Shown in pieces: positions 16,049 to 25,471 of a DNA stretch of 64,000 nucleotides (position 1 is its first letter; each line of letters opens with the position of its first letter). Source of the stretch: Paenibacillus alkaliterrae. GTDB taxonomy: Bacteria; Bacillota; Bacilli; Paenibacillales; Paenibacillaceae. The notes below the pieces were generated by a model. It worked only from the letters and a program-made list of their open reading frames with translations, made no database searches and was not told the DNA's origin. A program made the translations under genes and the position numbers. The DNA is taken from the NCBI RefSeq assembly GCF_021532375.1, contig NZ_JAKGAP010000009.1, positions 32,978-96,977 of the forward strand. Direction: 5' to 3'.

Positions 16049-16960
16049 TCATTGGCGGCGTTCGGCTGCTTCCGCCTGTTTTTTTCGAAATTGAGAGGGT
16101 GTACACTTCATCGATTTGCGAAATACTTTAACGAAGTAGCTAATGTGATCGAAGCCTACATCGAGCGCGACGGCCGATATTTTGCGCTCAGGCTGGAGCA
16201 GCAGCTCGGTTGCCTGCCTGATCCGGTAGGCATTCAAATATTCGATCGGCGTTTGTCTTGTCATCGCCTTGAAGAAGCGGCAAAATTGTCCTTCGCTCAT
16301 CGGAATTTGATCGGCTATTTCCGAGATGCGTATTGGGCGGTAGTAATTCTGCTGCATATACACGATTGCTGTCTTCAGTCTGTCGATCTTCGTCGTATCG
16401 GCTGCATTCGTTTCACTTCGGTTGCAGTAACGGCCTTCTTCCGAAATTTCGTGAAGCATGATATAAAAACGGCCTTTCACGGCTGCTTCATAACCTGACT
16501 GTTGATCGCCGCAAGCTTTCATGATGCCGCGCAAATGCTCAAGCAAATTTCTTTCCCATTCCGTGCTCGGCTTGATATGACGGGGGAACGTTCTTTTCTT
16601 ATCCTGCAATGGAGATATGTAGCGTTCCTGAACGGCATCAAAGCTGGCGCTGGCCAGTAAATGGGTATCGAACACGATTGCGCAAAACGAGCAAGCAGAG
16701 CTGCCTATGGCATGTCCGGCATGAATGTCGCCGCTGTCGATATACACGGCCTCGCCGGCTTTCACGGGAAAATAATCGGTATCTACCTGAAACAGCACCT
16801 CACCCTCAAGCACATAAAAAAATTCGGCCTCCGCATGCCAGTGGCAGTCAAGCACCGGAGCCCCAAGCTCCCCTGGCTCCATCCAATACGCAGCGAGCGG
16901 AAACATATTGTCGCCGTGAAGGCGGTTCTCCTTTAAGGAATGGCGGGTTGTCTGATCCAT
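16049..16960 (-). CDS. AraC-family regulator with cupin sensor
   Basis: A 303-aa regulator. A cupin domain (CHWHAEAEFFYVLEGEV and VKAGEAVYIDSGDIHAGHA, about residues 35-105) would bind a sugar through its His residues. Two helix-turn-helix units fill the last 100 residues (ISEIADQIPMSEGQFCRFF, and ALDVGFDHISYFVKVF). The ATG at 16960 is preferred because AAGGAGG precedes it; a longer frame adds 28 residues without a ribosome site. It is divergent from the GH31 glycosidase gene and very likely controls it. Confidence 0.88.
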   Translation of the reverse strand: MDQTTRHSLKENRLHGDNMFPLAAYWMEPGELGAPVLDCHWHAEAEFFYVLEGEVLFQVDTDYFPVKAGEAVYIDSGDIHAGHAIGSSACSFCAIVFDTHLLASASFDAVQERYISPLQDKKRTFPRHIKPSTEWERNLLEHLRGIMKACGDQQSGYEAAVKGRFYIMLHEISEEGRYCNRSETNAADTTKIDRLKTAIVYMQQNYYRPIRISEIADQIPMSEGQFCRFFKAMTRQTPIEYLNAYRIRQATELLLQPERKISAVALDVGFDHISYFVKVFRKSMKCTPSQFRKKQAEAAERRQ

Positions 16961-17132
16961 GCTGAGATAGCCTCCTTGGAGATCATTCGGAAGGATTAGG
17001 TTGTTTGAGTCGCATTTTATCAAAATAGTGCTATAGTTGAGCATGATTTTGTTAGATTAGTTTGATTCACTATCAGTATAATGCAATTATGTAGCAATGC
17101 AAATAAAATCAAACAGAAAGTTGGTGCAATCC

Positions 17133-19454
17133 ATGAAATTTACTGATGGCAACTGGCTCATTCGTGAAGAATACAACGTATTGGGAGCCGTACAGGTCCA
17201 TGATTTCGAACAGCGGAATGGCAGGCTGACGGCTTATGCATCCCCTCGTCCAATCGTTACGCGCTCTAACATGCTCGATACGATGCTGCTGACGGTTCAT
17301 TTCCACTCCCCGCTGCCCGGTATCATCGGCGTTAAACTTGTTCACCATGCGGGCGTTGTCGACCGCGGACCGGCATTCGAGCTATCCTCGCAAACGGGCG
17401 ATCATGTCGTTATTGAAGAAAATGAAAGTGAAGCGGTGCTCACTAGCGGCAGCTTGAGCGTTCACATTCGCAAAGGTCCGGAATGGGCGGTTGATTTCTA
17501 TCGCGATGGCGAGAGAATTACGGGCAGCACGCAAAAATCAATGGCTTACATTAAGGAAAACAACGGAAACGCCTTTATGCGCGAGGAGTTGGATGTAGGC
17601 GTCGGAGAATGGGTTTACGGACTTGGCGAACGCTTCACGCCGTTCGTGAGAAATGGACAAGTCGTTGACCTGTGGAACAAGGACGGAGGCACCAGCTCCG
17701 AGCAGTCGTACAAAAACATTCCTTTCTATATCACAAACAAAGGCTATGGCGTCTTCGTCAATCATCCGGAGCTCGTATCTTTCGAGGTCGCATCGGAGAA
17801 AGTAAAGAAGGTTCAATTCAGCGTCTCGGGCGAATCGCTTGAATATTTCGTGATCGACGGTCCAAGCATGAAGGAAGTGCTTGGCAAATATACGGATTTG
17901 ACCGGCAAGCCGGCGCTGCCGCCTGCCTGGACATTCGGCTTATGGCTAACGACCTCGTTCACGACCAATTATGACGAAGCAACGGTAAATTCCTTCGTAG
18001 ACGGCATGGCCGAGCGCGATTTGCCGCTTCATGTGTTTCACTTCGACTGCTTCTGGATGCGTGAATTCCACTGGACAGACTTCAAATGGGATGAGCGCGT
18101 ATTTCCGGATCCGGTAGGCATGCTGAAGCGGTTGAAAGAAAAAGGCCTTAAGATTTGCGTATGGATCAATCCTTACATCGCACAGCGTTCCCGCCTGTTT
18201 GAGGAAGGAAAGCAAAACGGCTATCTGGTGAAAAGACCGAATGGCGACGTATGGCAATGGGATTTGTGGCAGCCGGGCATGGCCCTTGTCGATTTCACGA
18301 ACCCTGCCGCTTGCGAATGGTATGCCGGCTACCTGCGCGAGCTTGTGGATATGGGAGTGGACAGCTTCAAAACGGATTTCGGCGAGCGGATTCCGACCGA
18401 CGTTGCCTACTTTGACGGCTCTGACCCAAACAAAATGCATAACTACTACACGCAGCTCTACAATAAAGTCGTATTTGAGGTGCTTGAGGAGAAGCTCGGC
18501 AAGAACGAAGCGGCAGTGTTCGCCCGCTCGGCAACGGCCGGCGGTCAGAAGTTCCCGGTTCACTGGGGCGGCGACTGCTATGCGGATTACGAATCGATGG
18601 CGGAAAGTCTGCGCGGCGGTTTATCGCTCGGTATCTCCGGCTTCGGCTTCTGGAGCCATGACATTGGCGGATTCGAAAATACGGCGCCTGTACATGTGTT
18701 CAAGCGTTGGCTGGCGTTCGGCTTGCTCTCTAGCCACAGCCGTCTGCACGGCAGCAAATCGTACCGGGTGCCTTGGACTTATGACACGGAAGCGGTCGAT
18801 GTAACGCGTTTCTTCACGAAACTGAAATGCCGGATAATGCCATATCTTTTCAATACGGCTGTACAAGCCGCTGAGAAAGGACTGCCTTCGATGCGCGCGA
18901 TGGTTCTCGAGTTCCCGGAGGACCCGACAAGCGAAATGCTTGATCGTCAGTATATGCTGGGTGACTCCATACTCGTAGCGCCGATCTTTAACGAGCAGGG
19001 CAAGGTTACCTATTATCTGCCTGCCGGCAAGTGGACGCATCTGTTGACTGGTGAGGTTGTTGAAGGCGGAGCATGGCGCAAGGAGCAATACGATTTCTTC
19101 AGTCTTCCGTTGTTCGTTCGCCCGAACTCGATTATCGCGCTTGGCGCCAACGATGTCCGTCCGGATTACGACTATGCGGATGGCGTATCGTTGGAGCTTC
19201 ATAATCTGGAGGATAACCGCATGGCTGCGACGCTTGTTCGCGACATGAAGGGCGTGACGGAAATGACCGTGACCGCAAGCCGTCAAGGCAGAGCGATCAG
19301 CGTTAAAGTAGACGGCAGCGGCAAACCGTTTACGTTGGCGGTAAAAGGACTTGGCGATATCGTTTCCGTAGACGGCGCGAAAGCCGAACTGGTTAATGGT
19401 GTCGTGCAGCTTTCTGCCGGTGAAAGCCAAGTTGAATTGACGATCCATATCTAA
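17133..19454 (+). CDS. GH31 alpha-xylosidase, YicI type
   Basis: A 773-aa glycoside hydrolase of family 31, the usual length for YicI. The nucleophile is the Asp in SFKTDFGERIP and the acid/base is the Asp in HWGGDCYADYESM, both as in E. coli YicI. It would release alpha-xylose from isoprimeverose and other xyloglucan fragments. There is no signal peptide, so it acts inside the cell. The ATG at 17133 gives the family start MKFTDGNW; an upstream in-frame ATG adds 12 unrelated residues. Its ribosome site is weak. A likely AraC control gene is divergent and a sugar-isomerase/dehydrogenase pair follows. Confidence 0.92.
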   Translation: MKFTDGNWLIREEYNVLGAVQVHDFEQRNGRLTAYASPRPIVTRSNMLDTMLLTVHFHSPLPGIIGVKLVHHAGVVDRGPAFELSSQTGDHVVIEENESEAVLTSGSLSVHIRKGPEWAVDFYRDGERITGSTQKSMAYIKENNGNAFMREELDVGVGEWVYGLGERFTPFVRNGQVVDLWNKDGGTSSEQSYKNIPFYITNKGYGVFVNHPELVSFEVASEKVKKVQFSVSGESLEYFVIDGPSMKEVLGKYTDLTGKPALPPAWTFGLWLTTSFTTNYDEATVNSFVDGMAERDLPLHVFHFDCFWMREFHWTDFKWDERVFPDPVGMLKRLKEKGLKICVWINPYIAQRSRLFEEGKQNGYLVKRPNGDVWQWDLWQPGMALVDFTNPAACEWYAGYLRELVDMGVDSFKTDFGERIPTDVAYFDGSDPNKMHNYYTQLYNKVVFEVLEEKLGKNEAAVFARSATAGGQKFPVHWGGDCYADYESMAESLRGGLSLGISGFGFWSHDIGGFENTAPVHVFKRWLAFGLLSSHSRLHGSKSYRVPWTYDTEAVDVTRFFTKLKCRIMPYLFNTAVQAAEKGLPSMRAMVLEFPEDPTSEMLDRQYMLGDSILVAPIFNEQGKVTYYLPAGKWTHLLTGEVVEGGAWRKEQYDFFSLPLFVRPNSIIALGANDVRPDYDYADGVSLELHNLEDNRMAATLVRDMKGVTEMTVTASRQGRAISVKVDGSGKPFTLAVKGLGDIVSVDGAKAELVNGVVQLSAGESQVELTIHI

Positions 19455-19464
19455 ATAAACAATA

Positions 19465-19518
19465 AGCAGCTCTGATATTGCCTGAGAGACAGGCTTTATC
19501 AGGGCTGCTGCTCTTAAT
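19465..19518 (+). terminator. Terminator after the GH31 gene
   Basis: AGCAGCTCTGAT pairs with ATCAGGGCTGCT (one G-T pair), followed by a loose T-rich tail. Confidence 0.6.
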
Positions 19519-19662
19519 TTTACAATAAAAACAAGCATTTAACAAAATCGCATAAAAAAATGCTAATAAGTCAGCTGTTTTTCAATTGTAACTGTCGATA
19601 TAATGATATTCGGTAAGCAAAATCAAATACAATATCATCAAATATAAGGGAGTGCAGCACAA

Positions 19663-20433
19663 ATGACACAAATGGCAGTTGGTTTACAGTTGTACACGGT
19701 TCGTGATGCTACAGCAGCCGATTTCGAAGGCACGCTACGCAAGATTGCTGCAATGGGTTACGAGGGCGTTGAATTTGCCGGCTATGGCGATATCAAAGCA
19801 GAGGACATGCGCGACCTGCTTCAAGAGCTTCATTTAAAAGCAATCGGAAGTCATATCGGCTTGCATTTGCTTGAGGAGCGCCTTGATGAGGAAATTGCTT
19901 ATCTTCAAACCATCGGAGCGAAATATGCCATCTGCCCTTGGCTGCCCGCCGAGGCTCGCAGTTCAGAGGCGTTCCGCGGACATATTGTCAAATTCGAGGA
20001 ATACGGGAAGCGTTTCCGTGAAGCGGGCATTACTTTCGCTTATCATAACCATGATTTTGAATTCGAAGTGGAAATCGACGGCCAAATCGTATTCGACGCT
20101 TTGTACGAGCGTATTGATCCACAATATTTGCAGGTTGAAATGGATATCGGCTGGGTTCAGTATTCAGGCGTGGACCCGCTTGCATATATCGCGAAATACG
20201 CCGGCCGTCTGCCGCTTTTGCACTTGAAGGATTTCCGCGCCGGCGAGAAGGGCAAACAAATCGATACGGTCGAGCTTGGCCGCGGCGACTTGCCGCTCCT
20301 GCCGATCATCGATGCAGCCTCAAAGGCTTCCGTTGAATGGTTGATCGTTGAACAGGATGTATGCGCGAATCCTCCGCTTGAAGCAGTGGCGGAGAGCATG
20401 GAATGGATGAAAAGCAATTACTTAAACAAATAA
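19663..20433 (+). CDS. Sugar-phosphate isomerase/epimerase family TIM barrel
   Basis: A 256-aa TIM barrel of the xylose-isomerase-like (IolE/YcjR) family. It begins VGLQLYTVRDA. Catalytic and metal positions are seen in FAYHNHDFEFE, the Asp in VEMDIGWVQYSG, the His in PLLHLKDF and the Glu in LIVEQD. It starts after AAGGGAGTG and its downstream neighbour is a Gfo/Idh/MocA dehydrogenase only 32 bp away. Such pairs interconvert keto sugars or cyclitols, as in IolE-like and disaccharide 3-keto routes; the exact sugar is not determined. Confidence 0.87.
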   Translation: MTQMAVGLQLYTVRDATAADFEGTLRKIAAMGYEGVEFAGYGDIKAEDMRDLLQELHLKAIGSHIGLHLLEERLDEEIAYLQTIGAKYAICPWLPAEARSSEAFRGHIVKFEEYGKRFREAGITFAYHNHDFEFEVEIDGQIVFDALYERIDPQYLQVEMDIGWVQYSGVDPLAYIAKYAGRLPLLHLKDFRAGEKGKQIDTVELGRGDLPLLPIIDAASKASVEWLIVEQDVCANPPLEAVAESMEWMKSNYLNK

Positions 20434-20465
20434 AACTTTTAAAGAAGAGGCAGGAGAAATATAAT

Positions 20466-21488
20466 ATGTCAAAAGTACGCGTAGCAGTAGTTGGTTGCGG
20501 TTCTATCTCGAAACATCGTCATATCCCGGAATATGCCGCTCATGAAAATGTTGAGCTTGTTGCATTCGTAGATCCGATTATCGAACGTGCAGAGCTTTAT
20601 GCGGCTAAGCATGGCGGAAAAGCGTTTGCTGATTTTGAAACGATGCTTGCGGAAATTAAACCTGATGCGGTTAGCGTATGTACGCCTAACGCTTTGCACG
20701 CACCAATGTCCATTGCAGCGGCTAAAGCCGGCGCGCATGTGCTCGTTGAGAAGCCGATGGCCGTTACGGACGAAGAAGCGGAAGCGATGATCGAAGCCGC
20801 AAAGCAAAACGGCGTTCATCTGATGGTTGGACAAAACCAACGCTTCATGCCGCCGCATGTGAAAGCGAAGCAGGTGTTGAAATCGGGCATACTCGGCAAA
20901 GTGCTTACGTTCCGTACTTCCTTCGGGCATCCTGGTCCTGACGGCTGGAGCGTTGACGGCGCGAACAGCTGGTTCTTCCGTAAGCAGGAAGCGATTATGG
21001 GCGCAATGGGCGACCTTGGCGTTCACAAATCCGATCTCATGCGGTGGATGCTGGACGATGAGGTTTCCGAGGTAGCTGGATTTGTGGGCACGCTCGATAA
21101 AAAGGGAACGGAAGTAGACGATAATGCTTCCTGCTTGCTTCGTATGAAGAGCGGTGCGATCGGAACGCTTGTAGCAAGCTGGACTTACTACAAAGGCGAG
21201 GATAACAGCACGATCCTATGGTGCGAGAATGGCGTAATGAAAATCGGCACGCATCCCGACGATCAAGTTATCGTTGAATTGCGCAACGGCACAGTTGAAA
21301 AGCATAAGGTTGGCGCAATCTCTACGAATGACAAGCAAGAAACAAGCGGCGTTATTAACGCATTCCTGGAAAGCATCCTGACGAACACAACACCTGCAGT
21401 AAGCGGCGAAGACGGACGCGCATCATTGAAAGTTATTCTGTGCGCATTCGAATCGCAAGAAACAGGCAAATTCATCAGCGTGAACTAG
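20466..21488 (+). CDS. Gfo/Idh/MocA family NAD(P)-dependent dehydrogenase
   Basis: A 340-aa oxidoreductase. A Rossmann domain (VAVVGCGSISKHRHIP at residues 5-20) binds NAD(P). The family motif VEKPMAVT holds the conserved catalytic Lys, and the substrate domain carries GDLGVHKSDLMRWM with the catalytic His. The ATG at 20466 follows AGGAG. Members oxidise sugars, inositols or deoxy sugars. It forms an operon with the TIM barrel upstream and ends at a strong terminator. Confidence 0.9.
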   Translation: MSKVRVAVVGCGSISKHRHIPEYAAHENVELVAFVDPIIERAELYAAKHGGKAFADFETMLAEIKPDAVSVCTPNALHAPMSIAAAKAGAHVLVEKPMAVTDEEAEAMIEAAKQNGVHLMVGQNQRFMPPHVKAKQVLKSGILGKVLTFRTSFGHPGPDGWSVDGANSWFFRKQEAIMGAMGDLGVHKSDLMRWMLDDEVSEVAGFVGTLDKKGTEVDDNASCLLRMKSGAIGTLVASWTYYKGEDNSTILWCENGVMKIGTHPDDQVIVELRNGTVEKHKVGAISTNDKQETSGVINAFLESILTNTTPAVSGEDGRASLKVILCAFESQETGKFISVN

Positions 21489-21497
21489 TATGATCCG

Positions 21498-21547
21498 ATA
21501 CCTCCGATAGGCGAGCGAAAGCCGTTTTGCCGGAGGTATTCTTTTTT
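21498..21547 (+). terminator. Terminator after the dehydrogenase gene
   Basis: ATACCTCCG pairs with CGGAGGTAT, followed by CTTTTTTG. Confidence 0.85.
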
Positions 21548-21570
21548 GAACACTATCTTGCATTACAGAA

Positions 21571-21582
21571 TACCATGTGGTA
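21571..21582. promoter_or_regulatory. Short palindrome upstream of the PadR gene
   Basis: TACCATGTGGTA has two 5-bp arms and lies within the promoter region of the PadR operon. It may be a repressor site, but the arms are short. Confidence 0.3.
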
Positions 21583-21701
21583 AATTATACCTAACGACGA
21601 GCGAGTGCGCGCCACTATTATGCAATAGGCAATAGTAATCAATATATCATAGGTAATCTAACAAGGAAATGAGGCTCCAATTCATTAATGGAGGACAGAA
21701 G

Positions 21702-22022
21702 ATGAACATTCAATTTAAGAAGGGCGTACTTGAAATATGCGTCCTCGTACTCGCTACAAGAGGAGATCGTTACGGATATGAACTAGCGGTGAAAATTTCG
21801 GAAAAATTCGAGGTAGCGGTAGGCAGCGTATATCCGCTCCTAAACCGACTGACGCAGGACGGTTACTTCTCCACCTATTTGAAGGAATCCCCGGAAGGGC
21901 CGCCGCGCAAGTATTATCATTTAACGCCGGAGGGCTGGAATCACATGCGTTTACTAATTGCGGAATGGCAGGATTTTACGAGAGCGGTTAATGAAATTGT
22001 AGAGGAAGGACTTAAACCATGA
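21702..22022 (+). CDS. PadR-family transcriptional regulator
   Basis: A 106-aa winged-helix repressor of the PadR family: KGVLEICVLVLATRGDRYGYEL, the recognition helix VAVGSVYPLLNRL, and the wing RKYYHLTPEGW. The ATG at 21702 follows GGAGG at 8 bp. The stop overlaps the start of the next gene (ATGA at 22019-22022), so the two are translationally coupled. It is the first gene of a three-gene unit with HAAS and DUF4097 proteins, an arrangement common in Bacillales, where the PadR protein usually represses its own operon. Confidence 0.92.
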   Translation: MNIQFKKGVLEICVLVLATRGDRYGYELAVKISEKFEVAVGSVYPLLNRLTQDGYFSTYLKESPEGPPRKYYHLTPEGWNHMRLLIAEWQDFTRAVNEIVEEGLKP

Positions 22023-22576
22023 GAACAAGAGACAGCTATATGATGGAGCTTGATCATTTGTTGAGGGTCATACCGGAGCCTCAGCGCAAGGAGTGGTTGT
22101 ATGACTACTATTTACATTTTGAGCAAGCCGCCCAGAATGGTCAGAGCGAGGAGGAAGCAGCGCGCGAATTAGGAGACCCGCGAAGCATCGCAAGCGAGCT
22201 TCTGCTTGGATATCGGGTCGATCAAGCGGAGACAAACAATAGCTTCGGCAAGCTGTCGCGCGCAGTGTTTGCTACCGTAAGCCTCGGTTTATTTAATATT
22301 ATTTTCATATTGGGCCCTTATTTAGCTTTGGCAGCTATATTGCTTGCCCTATGGGCTACGGCTGTTGCGATCGGTGTAGCCGGTATTGGCATCGTATTCG
22401 AGAGCCTCTGGAATGGAACATTCTCTATGGCTCAAGCGCTGGCAGTAGGCCTCATAAGCAGCTCTATTACGATCTTACTCATTGTTGGTTTAAAATCGCT
22501 TACTACTTCTTTTTACAAAATGACTTTAAAATATTTGAAATTCAACACACGTATTCTCAGGGGGAATAGTAAATGA
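22019..22576 (+). CDS. HAAS/DUF1700-domain membrane protein
   Basis: A 185-aa protein. The soluble N-terminal domain (residues 1-70; YMMELDHLL, DYYLHFEQA, and EEAARELGDPRSIASELL) is the HAAS/DUF1700 type, and about three or four membrane segments follow (from about residue 80). Its biochemical role is unknown; such proteins are linked with PadR and DUF4097 genes and may help sense membrane or envelope state. It overlaps both neighbours by 4 bp. Confidence 0.85.
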   Translation: MRTRDSYMMELDHLLRVIPEPQRKEWLYDYYLHFEQAAQNGQSEEEAARELGDPRSIASELLLGYRVDQAETNNSFGKLSRAVFATVSLGLFNIIFILGPYLALAAILLALWATAVAIGVAGIGIVFESLWNGTFSMAQALAVGLISSSITILLIVGLKSLTTSFYKMTLKYLKFNTRILRGNSK

Positions 22577-23409
22577 AGAAGCTTTTAGCGGTCGCCCTTA
22601 TTATGCTTGGAATCGGACTGATTTGTGCATTTTTCGTATTTGATAAAAACGATTTAACGAAAATAAAGGGAGAACCTTATACACAAGAAAAAACGGTCGA
22701 TTCGGATTCGATTCGTTCAATCCATACGGAAACCGACACGTTCAATTTGGAATTCGTTCGCGGCGACAGCGACGAAATTCAGCTTCGTCTCGAAGGTAAT
22801 GCCAGCAAGAGATTTTTAGATAAAATTGTACTAAATGCTGTGCCAAAAGGAGATACGCTCTACATCGAGAGCTTTCACTCTAATAAATTTACGATTGGCT
22901 GGTCGATGATTAACCTGAAGCTAATTGTGGAGCTGCCGGACAGAGAGTGGGATTCTGTGGATATTGTTTCCGATACGGGCAACATCGTAATTGATCAATT
23001 GCATGCCAATACAGTAAACCTGCAGTCAGACATCGGAAATGTGAAGGCGTCCAATTATGAGGTACAGGAACTCAGCTTTGAATCGGATACCGGAAACGTT
23101 ACCTTATTGGATGGTTCAGGAGTCCTGAAGGGCGAATCGGATATTGGGAATATCCGAATAGAAACCAATCAATTGCTTAATGATGTTTTTCTACAATCGG
23201 ATACCGGGAACGTGACCATTAATGTAGATAAACAACCAGAATCGGCTGCGATCCGGATTAAGAAGGATATCGGCAGCAGCAAAATTAATTGGGATGGATT
23301 TGAGAAAGACAATGATAAAAAATATACGATGAGCGGTAAGATCGGCAGCGGCGATATTCATATCGATATCAATTCGGAAATAGGGAATATAAAGCTCGGA
23401 ACTAGATAA
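22573..23409 (+). CDS. DUF4097-type beta-helix protein with repeated SD(T/I)GN motif
   Basis: A 278-aa protein with one N-terminal membrane anchor (residues 4-24) and an extracellular domain. The core has a repeated pentapeptide, alternating SDTGN and SDIGN, at residues 133, 152, 171, 189 and 209, then degenerate forms near 231 and 268. The spacing is about 19 residues, as in a right-handed beta helix with one rung per repeat. The family is called adhesin-like, but its function is not established. It overlaps the HAAS gene by 4 bp (ATGA) and ends the PadR operon. Confidence 0.85.
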   Translation: MKKLLAVALIMLGIGLICAFFVFDKNDLTKIKGEPYTQEKTVDSDSIRSIHTETDTFNLEFVRGDSDEIQLRLEGNASKRFLDKIVLNAVPKGDTLYIESFHSNKFTIGWSMINLKLIVELPDREWDSVDIVSDTGNIVIDQLHANTVNLQSDIGNVKASNYEVQELSFESDTGNVTLLDGSGVLKGESDIGNIRIETNQLLNDVFLQSDTGNVTINVDKQPESAAIRIKKDIGSSKINWDGFEKDNDKKYTMSGKIGSGDIHIDINSEIGNIKLGTR

Positions 23410-23440
23410 GATTTGAGTCTCAAAGCCGATTGTTTGACTA

Positions 23441-23480
23441 AGAAAGCCAGTATGGGTTGTCCTATGCATGCTTTCTTTTT
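23441..23480 (+). terminator. Terminator after the DUF4097 gene
   Basis: AGAAAGC pairs with GCTTTCT, with more pairing inside, followed by a T tract. Confidence 0.6.
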
Positions 23481-23558
23481 CTGCGAGACGGCCGTTTCGG
23501 TTCTCCGCTCCCTGGCATATGATGAAGCAACTATTTTCTCGAAAGGAAGCGATGCATC

Positions 23559-24245
23559 ATGGCAATAGAGCGCAAAAACTTCCGTAGGTTCACGTTTACG
23601 GAATATATCGATTATTTAAGACCATTCGTCTCGCAGGTGAAATTCTCGCAGGTTCATGTGCATGGCACATGGAAACCGACGATTGCCGATTATCGCAAGG
23701 CTAAGGATAAGATGAAAATCATTCAAGGGATGTGGCGGTTCCATACCGTCACGAACAAATGGGGAGACATCGCCCAGCATGCGACTATAGATCCGGACGG
23801 CTATATATGGGAAGGCAGATCTTTGCTCGAGGCGCCAGCTTCTTCAGTGGGCTTTAATGATCCTGATCATGATCGGATCCATCCATTTATGTTTGAGATG
23901 ATCGGAAATTTTGATATTGGAGCCGAGAAACTGGAAGGCTCTCAATTGGCTGCGGCAGTCAAGCTCACTAACGCTATATTAACGATGTGGAAACTGCCTC
24001 ATGAACAAATCAAGTTTCACCGAGAAATGAATCCGGGCAAGACATGCCCGGGCAGCGGCATTAATAAATCGGCTTTTGTCCAGCTTGTTCGTGATTTGCC
24101 CAGCATGGAACTAAGTGTTGACGATGCGAACAAAGTTATAGAAAACTGGCTGTCTCCGGCTTGGTTTGCTGCAAGCACAAAAGCCGAAAAAGACGAGATT
24201 CATCGGCTTGCCAATGAGCTTCGCAAAGCTAGCGGTCAATTATAG
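23559..24245 (+). CDS. N-acetylmuramoyl-L-alanine amidase (amidase_2/PGRP fold)
   Basis: A 228-aa peptidoglycan amidase. Candidate zinc ligands are His in VHVHGTW (residues 33/35) and the later HxxxxxxxxxC of KFHREMNPGKTCPG; the fold is also marked by GMWRFHTVTNKWGDIAQHATID. It would cut the amide bond between MurNAc and L-Ala. There is no signal peptide, so it may be cytoplasmic, released by lysis, or exported by an unusual route; prophage endolysins also look like this, but no phage genes are near. The C-terminal 60 residues may be a small cell-wall-binding tail. Confidence 0.82.
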   Translation: MAIERKNFRRFTFTEYIDYLRPFVSQVKFSQVHVHGTWKPTIADYRKAKDKMKIIQGMWRFHTVTNKWGDIAQHATIDPDGYIWEGRSLLEAPASSVGFNDPDHDRIHPFMFEMIGNFDIGAEKLEGSQLAAAVKLTNAILTMWKLPHEQIKFHREMNPGKTCPGSGINKSAFVQLVRDLPSMELSVDDANKVIENWLSPAWFAASTKAEKDEIHRLANELRKASGQL

Positions 24246-24477
24246 CAAACGTCTAATAGGCTCGATGAGCATATTCTCATAATGCAGTAATGACGCCGTT
24301 TTGCGGCCAGTTTTCGACTATTTTCCAGTTTTTGTGTCATGAAACGTCCAAATCCCCATGGTAAGATAAGTGGCGTCAGGAAGAACGACACGCAATCAAA
24401 ACGAATGCGCTGCTAGATTGGAAGACTAGCCGCAAGGCGTTTTGAATAAAAAACTTATAATCCAGGAGGATGAATTC

Positions 24478-25239
24478 ATGAAGATGCAACCAATACGTGT
24501 AGGTGTCGCCAGCATAATCGCAGCAACGGTAATCGGCGCAGGTTTTACGGCTCCAACGGCAGGTGCAGCGCCTGCTGTGAAGACAAACTCTACGGTACAA
24601 ACTTATGTGCTTAAACAGGATGCGATCAAAGAAATCGCGAATAAATATGGTATCGACCTTAGCAAGATTACATTTAACGGCGGTAAGATTAATTGCCCTC
24701 CAGGCAGCATAGGCACAATAACGAAGCCGGGCACAGGTACGATTACAAAACCTGGCACAGGTACGACTACAAAGCCGGATACAGGGACAACTACAAAACC
24801 TAGCACAGGTACAGATACGACTACAAAGCCAAGCACAGGAACTGGCAACACGAATACTGGAACGCCTGACATGAGCGCATTCCAATCGCAAGTCATTGAT
24901 CTTGTTAACCAAGAGCGTGCGAAAGCTGGCTTGTCCGCTGTTAAGAGCGATGCTCTTCTTACAAAGGTAGCAACTGAGAAAGCAAGAGACATGGACGTAA
25001 ACAATTACTTCAGCCACACATCGCCGACTTACGGCTCGCCATTTGATATGATGCGTTCCTTCGGCGTAACTTATTCTTATGCGGGAGAGAACATTGCATC
25101 CGGTCAAAGAACGCCGCAAGAGGTAATGACGGCATGGATGAACAGTTCAGGTCACCGCGCCAATATCCTAAGCAAAAACTTTACGAAAATCGGCGTTGGT
25201 TATGTCAACGGTGAATGGGTTCAAATGTTTATCGGTTAA
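24478..25239 (+). CDS. Secreted CAP-domain (SCP/PR1-like, YkwD type) protein
   Basis: A 253-aa exported protein. Residues 1-30 are a signal peptide ending near AGAAP. A linker (about residues 78-120) repeats TKPGTGTIT/TTKPSTGT units. The CAP domain fills the C-terminus (LVNQERAKAGLSAV, NYFSHTSPTYG, YAGENIASGQR, WMNSSGHRANIL). Bacillus relatives such as YkwD are secreted; their exact activity is unknown. The ATG at 24478 follows CCAGGAGG; the longer frame adds 12 residues before the signal. It stands alone with its own terminator. Confidence 0.9.
   Translation: MKMQPIRVGVASIIAATVIGAGFTAPTAGAAPAVKTNSTVQTYVLKQDAIKEIANKYGIDLSKITFNGGKINCPPGSIGTITKPGTGTITKPGTGTTTKPDTGTTTKPSTGTDTTTKPSTGTGNTNTGTPDMSAFQSQVIDLVNQERAKAGLSAVKSDALLTKVATEKARDMDVNNYFSHTSPTYGSPFDMMRSFGVTYSYAGENIASGQRTPQEVMTAWMNSSGHRANILSKNFTKIGVGYVNGEWVQMFIG
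24711..24848 (+). repeat. Tandem repeat coding for the Thr/Pro/Gly linker
   Basis: Degenerate units of 18-24 bp (ACGAAGCCGGGCACAGGTAC and variants) encode the KPGTGT/KPSTGT linker of the CAP protein. Copy number is likely to vary between strains. Confidence 0.75.
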
Positions 25240-25269
25240 TTCCATTGTTGAACAGGACAACTGATCAAA

Positions 25270-25305
25270 CGTTAAGGGCGGCAAGCCGCCCTTAACGTTT
25301 TTTTA
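25270..25305 (+). terminator. Strong terminator after the CAP gene
   Basis: CGTTAAGGGCGGC pairs perfectly with GCCGCCCTTAACG around a short loop, followed by seven T. Confidence 0.9.
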
Positions 25306-25471
25306 TATTAACGCATTGTTGTCTTTTTGTTAACGGGAGGCGTCTTCAACATCCCAATTGACGATCGTGTAGCCAGCCTCTTTGCTCCGCCTTACCTGAG
25401 ATGAAATGAGGGGAATAGCCTACGCTATTTTACCCTTATCCTATGCTTTCATTCGCTTTGGTCTTTTCTCA

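Noticed and set aside
24711..24848. CRISPR-like short repeats
   Set aside because: The units are contiguous, in frame and encode a protein linker, with no spacers.
24603..25004. Minus-strand frame with VPVPGF repeats
   Set aside because: It is the antisense reading of the Thr/Pro/Gly linker repeat in the CAP gene; the plus frame has a signal peptide, domain and ribosome site.
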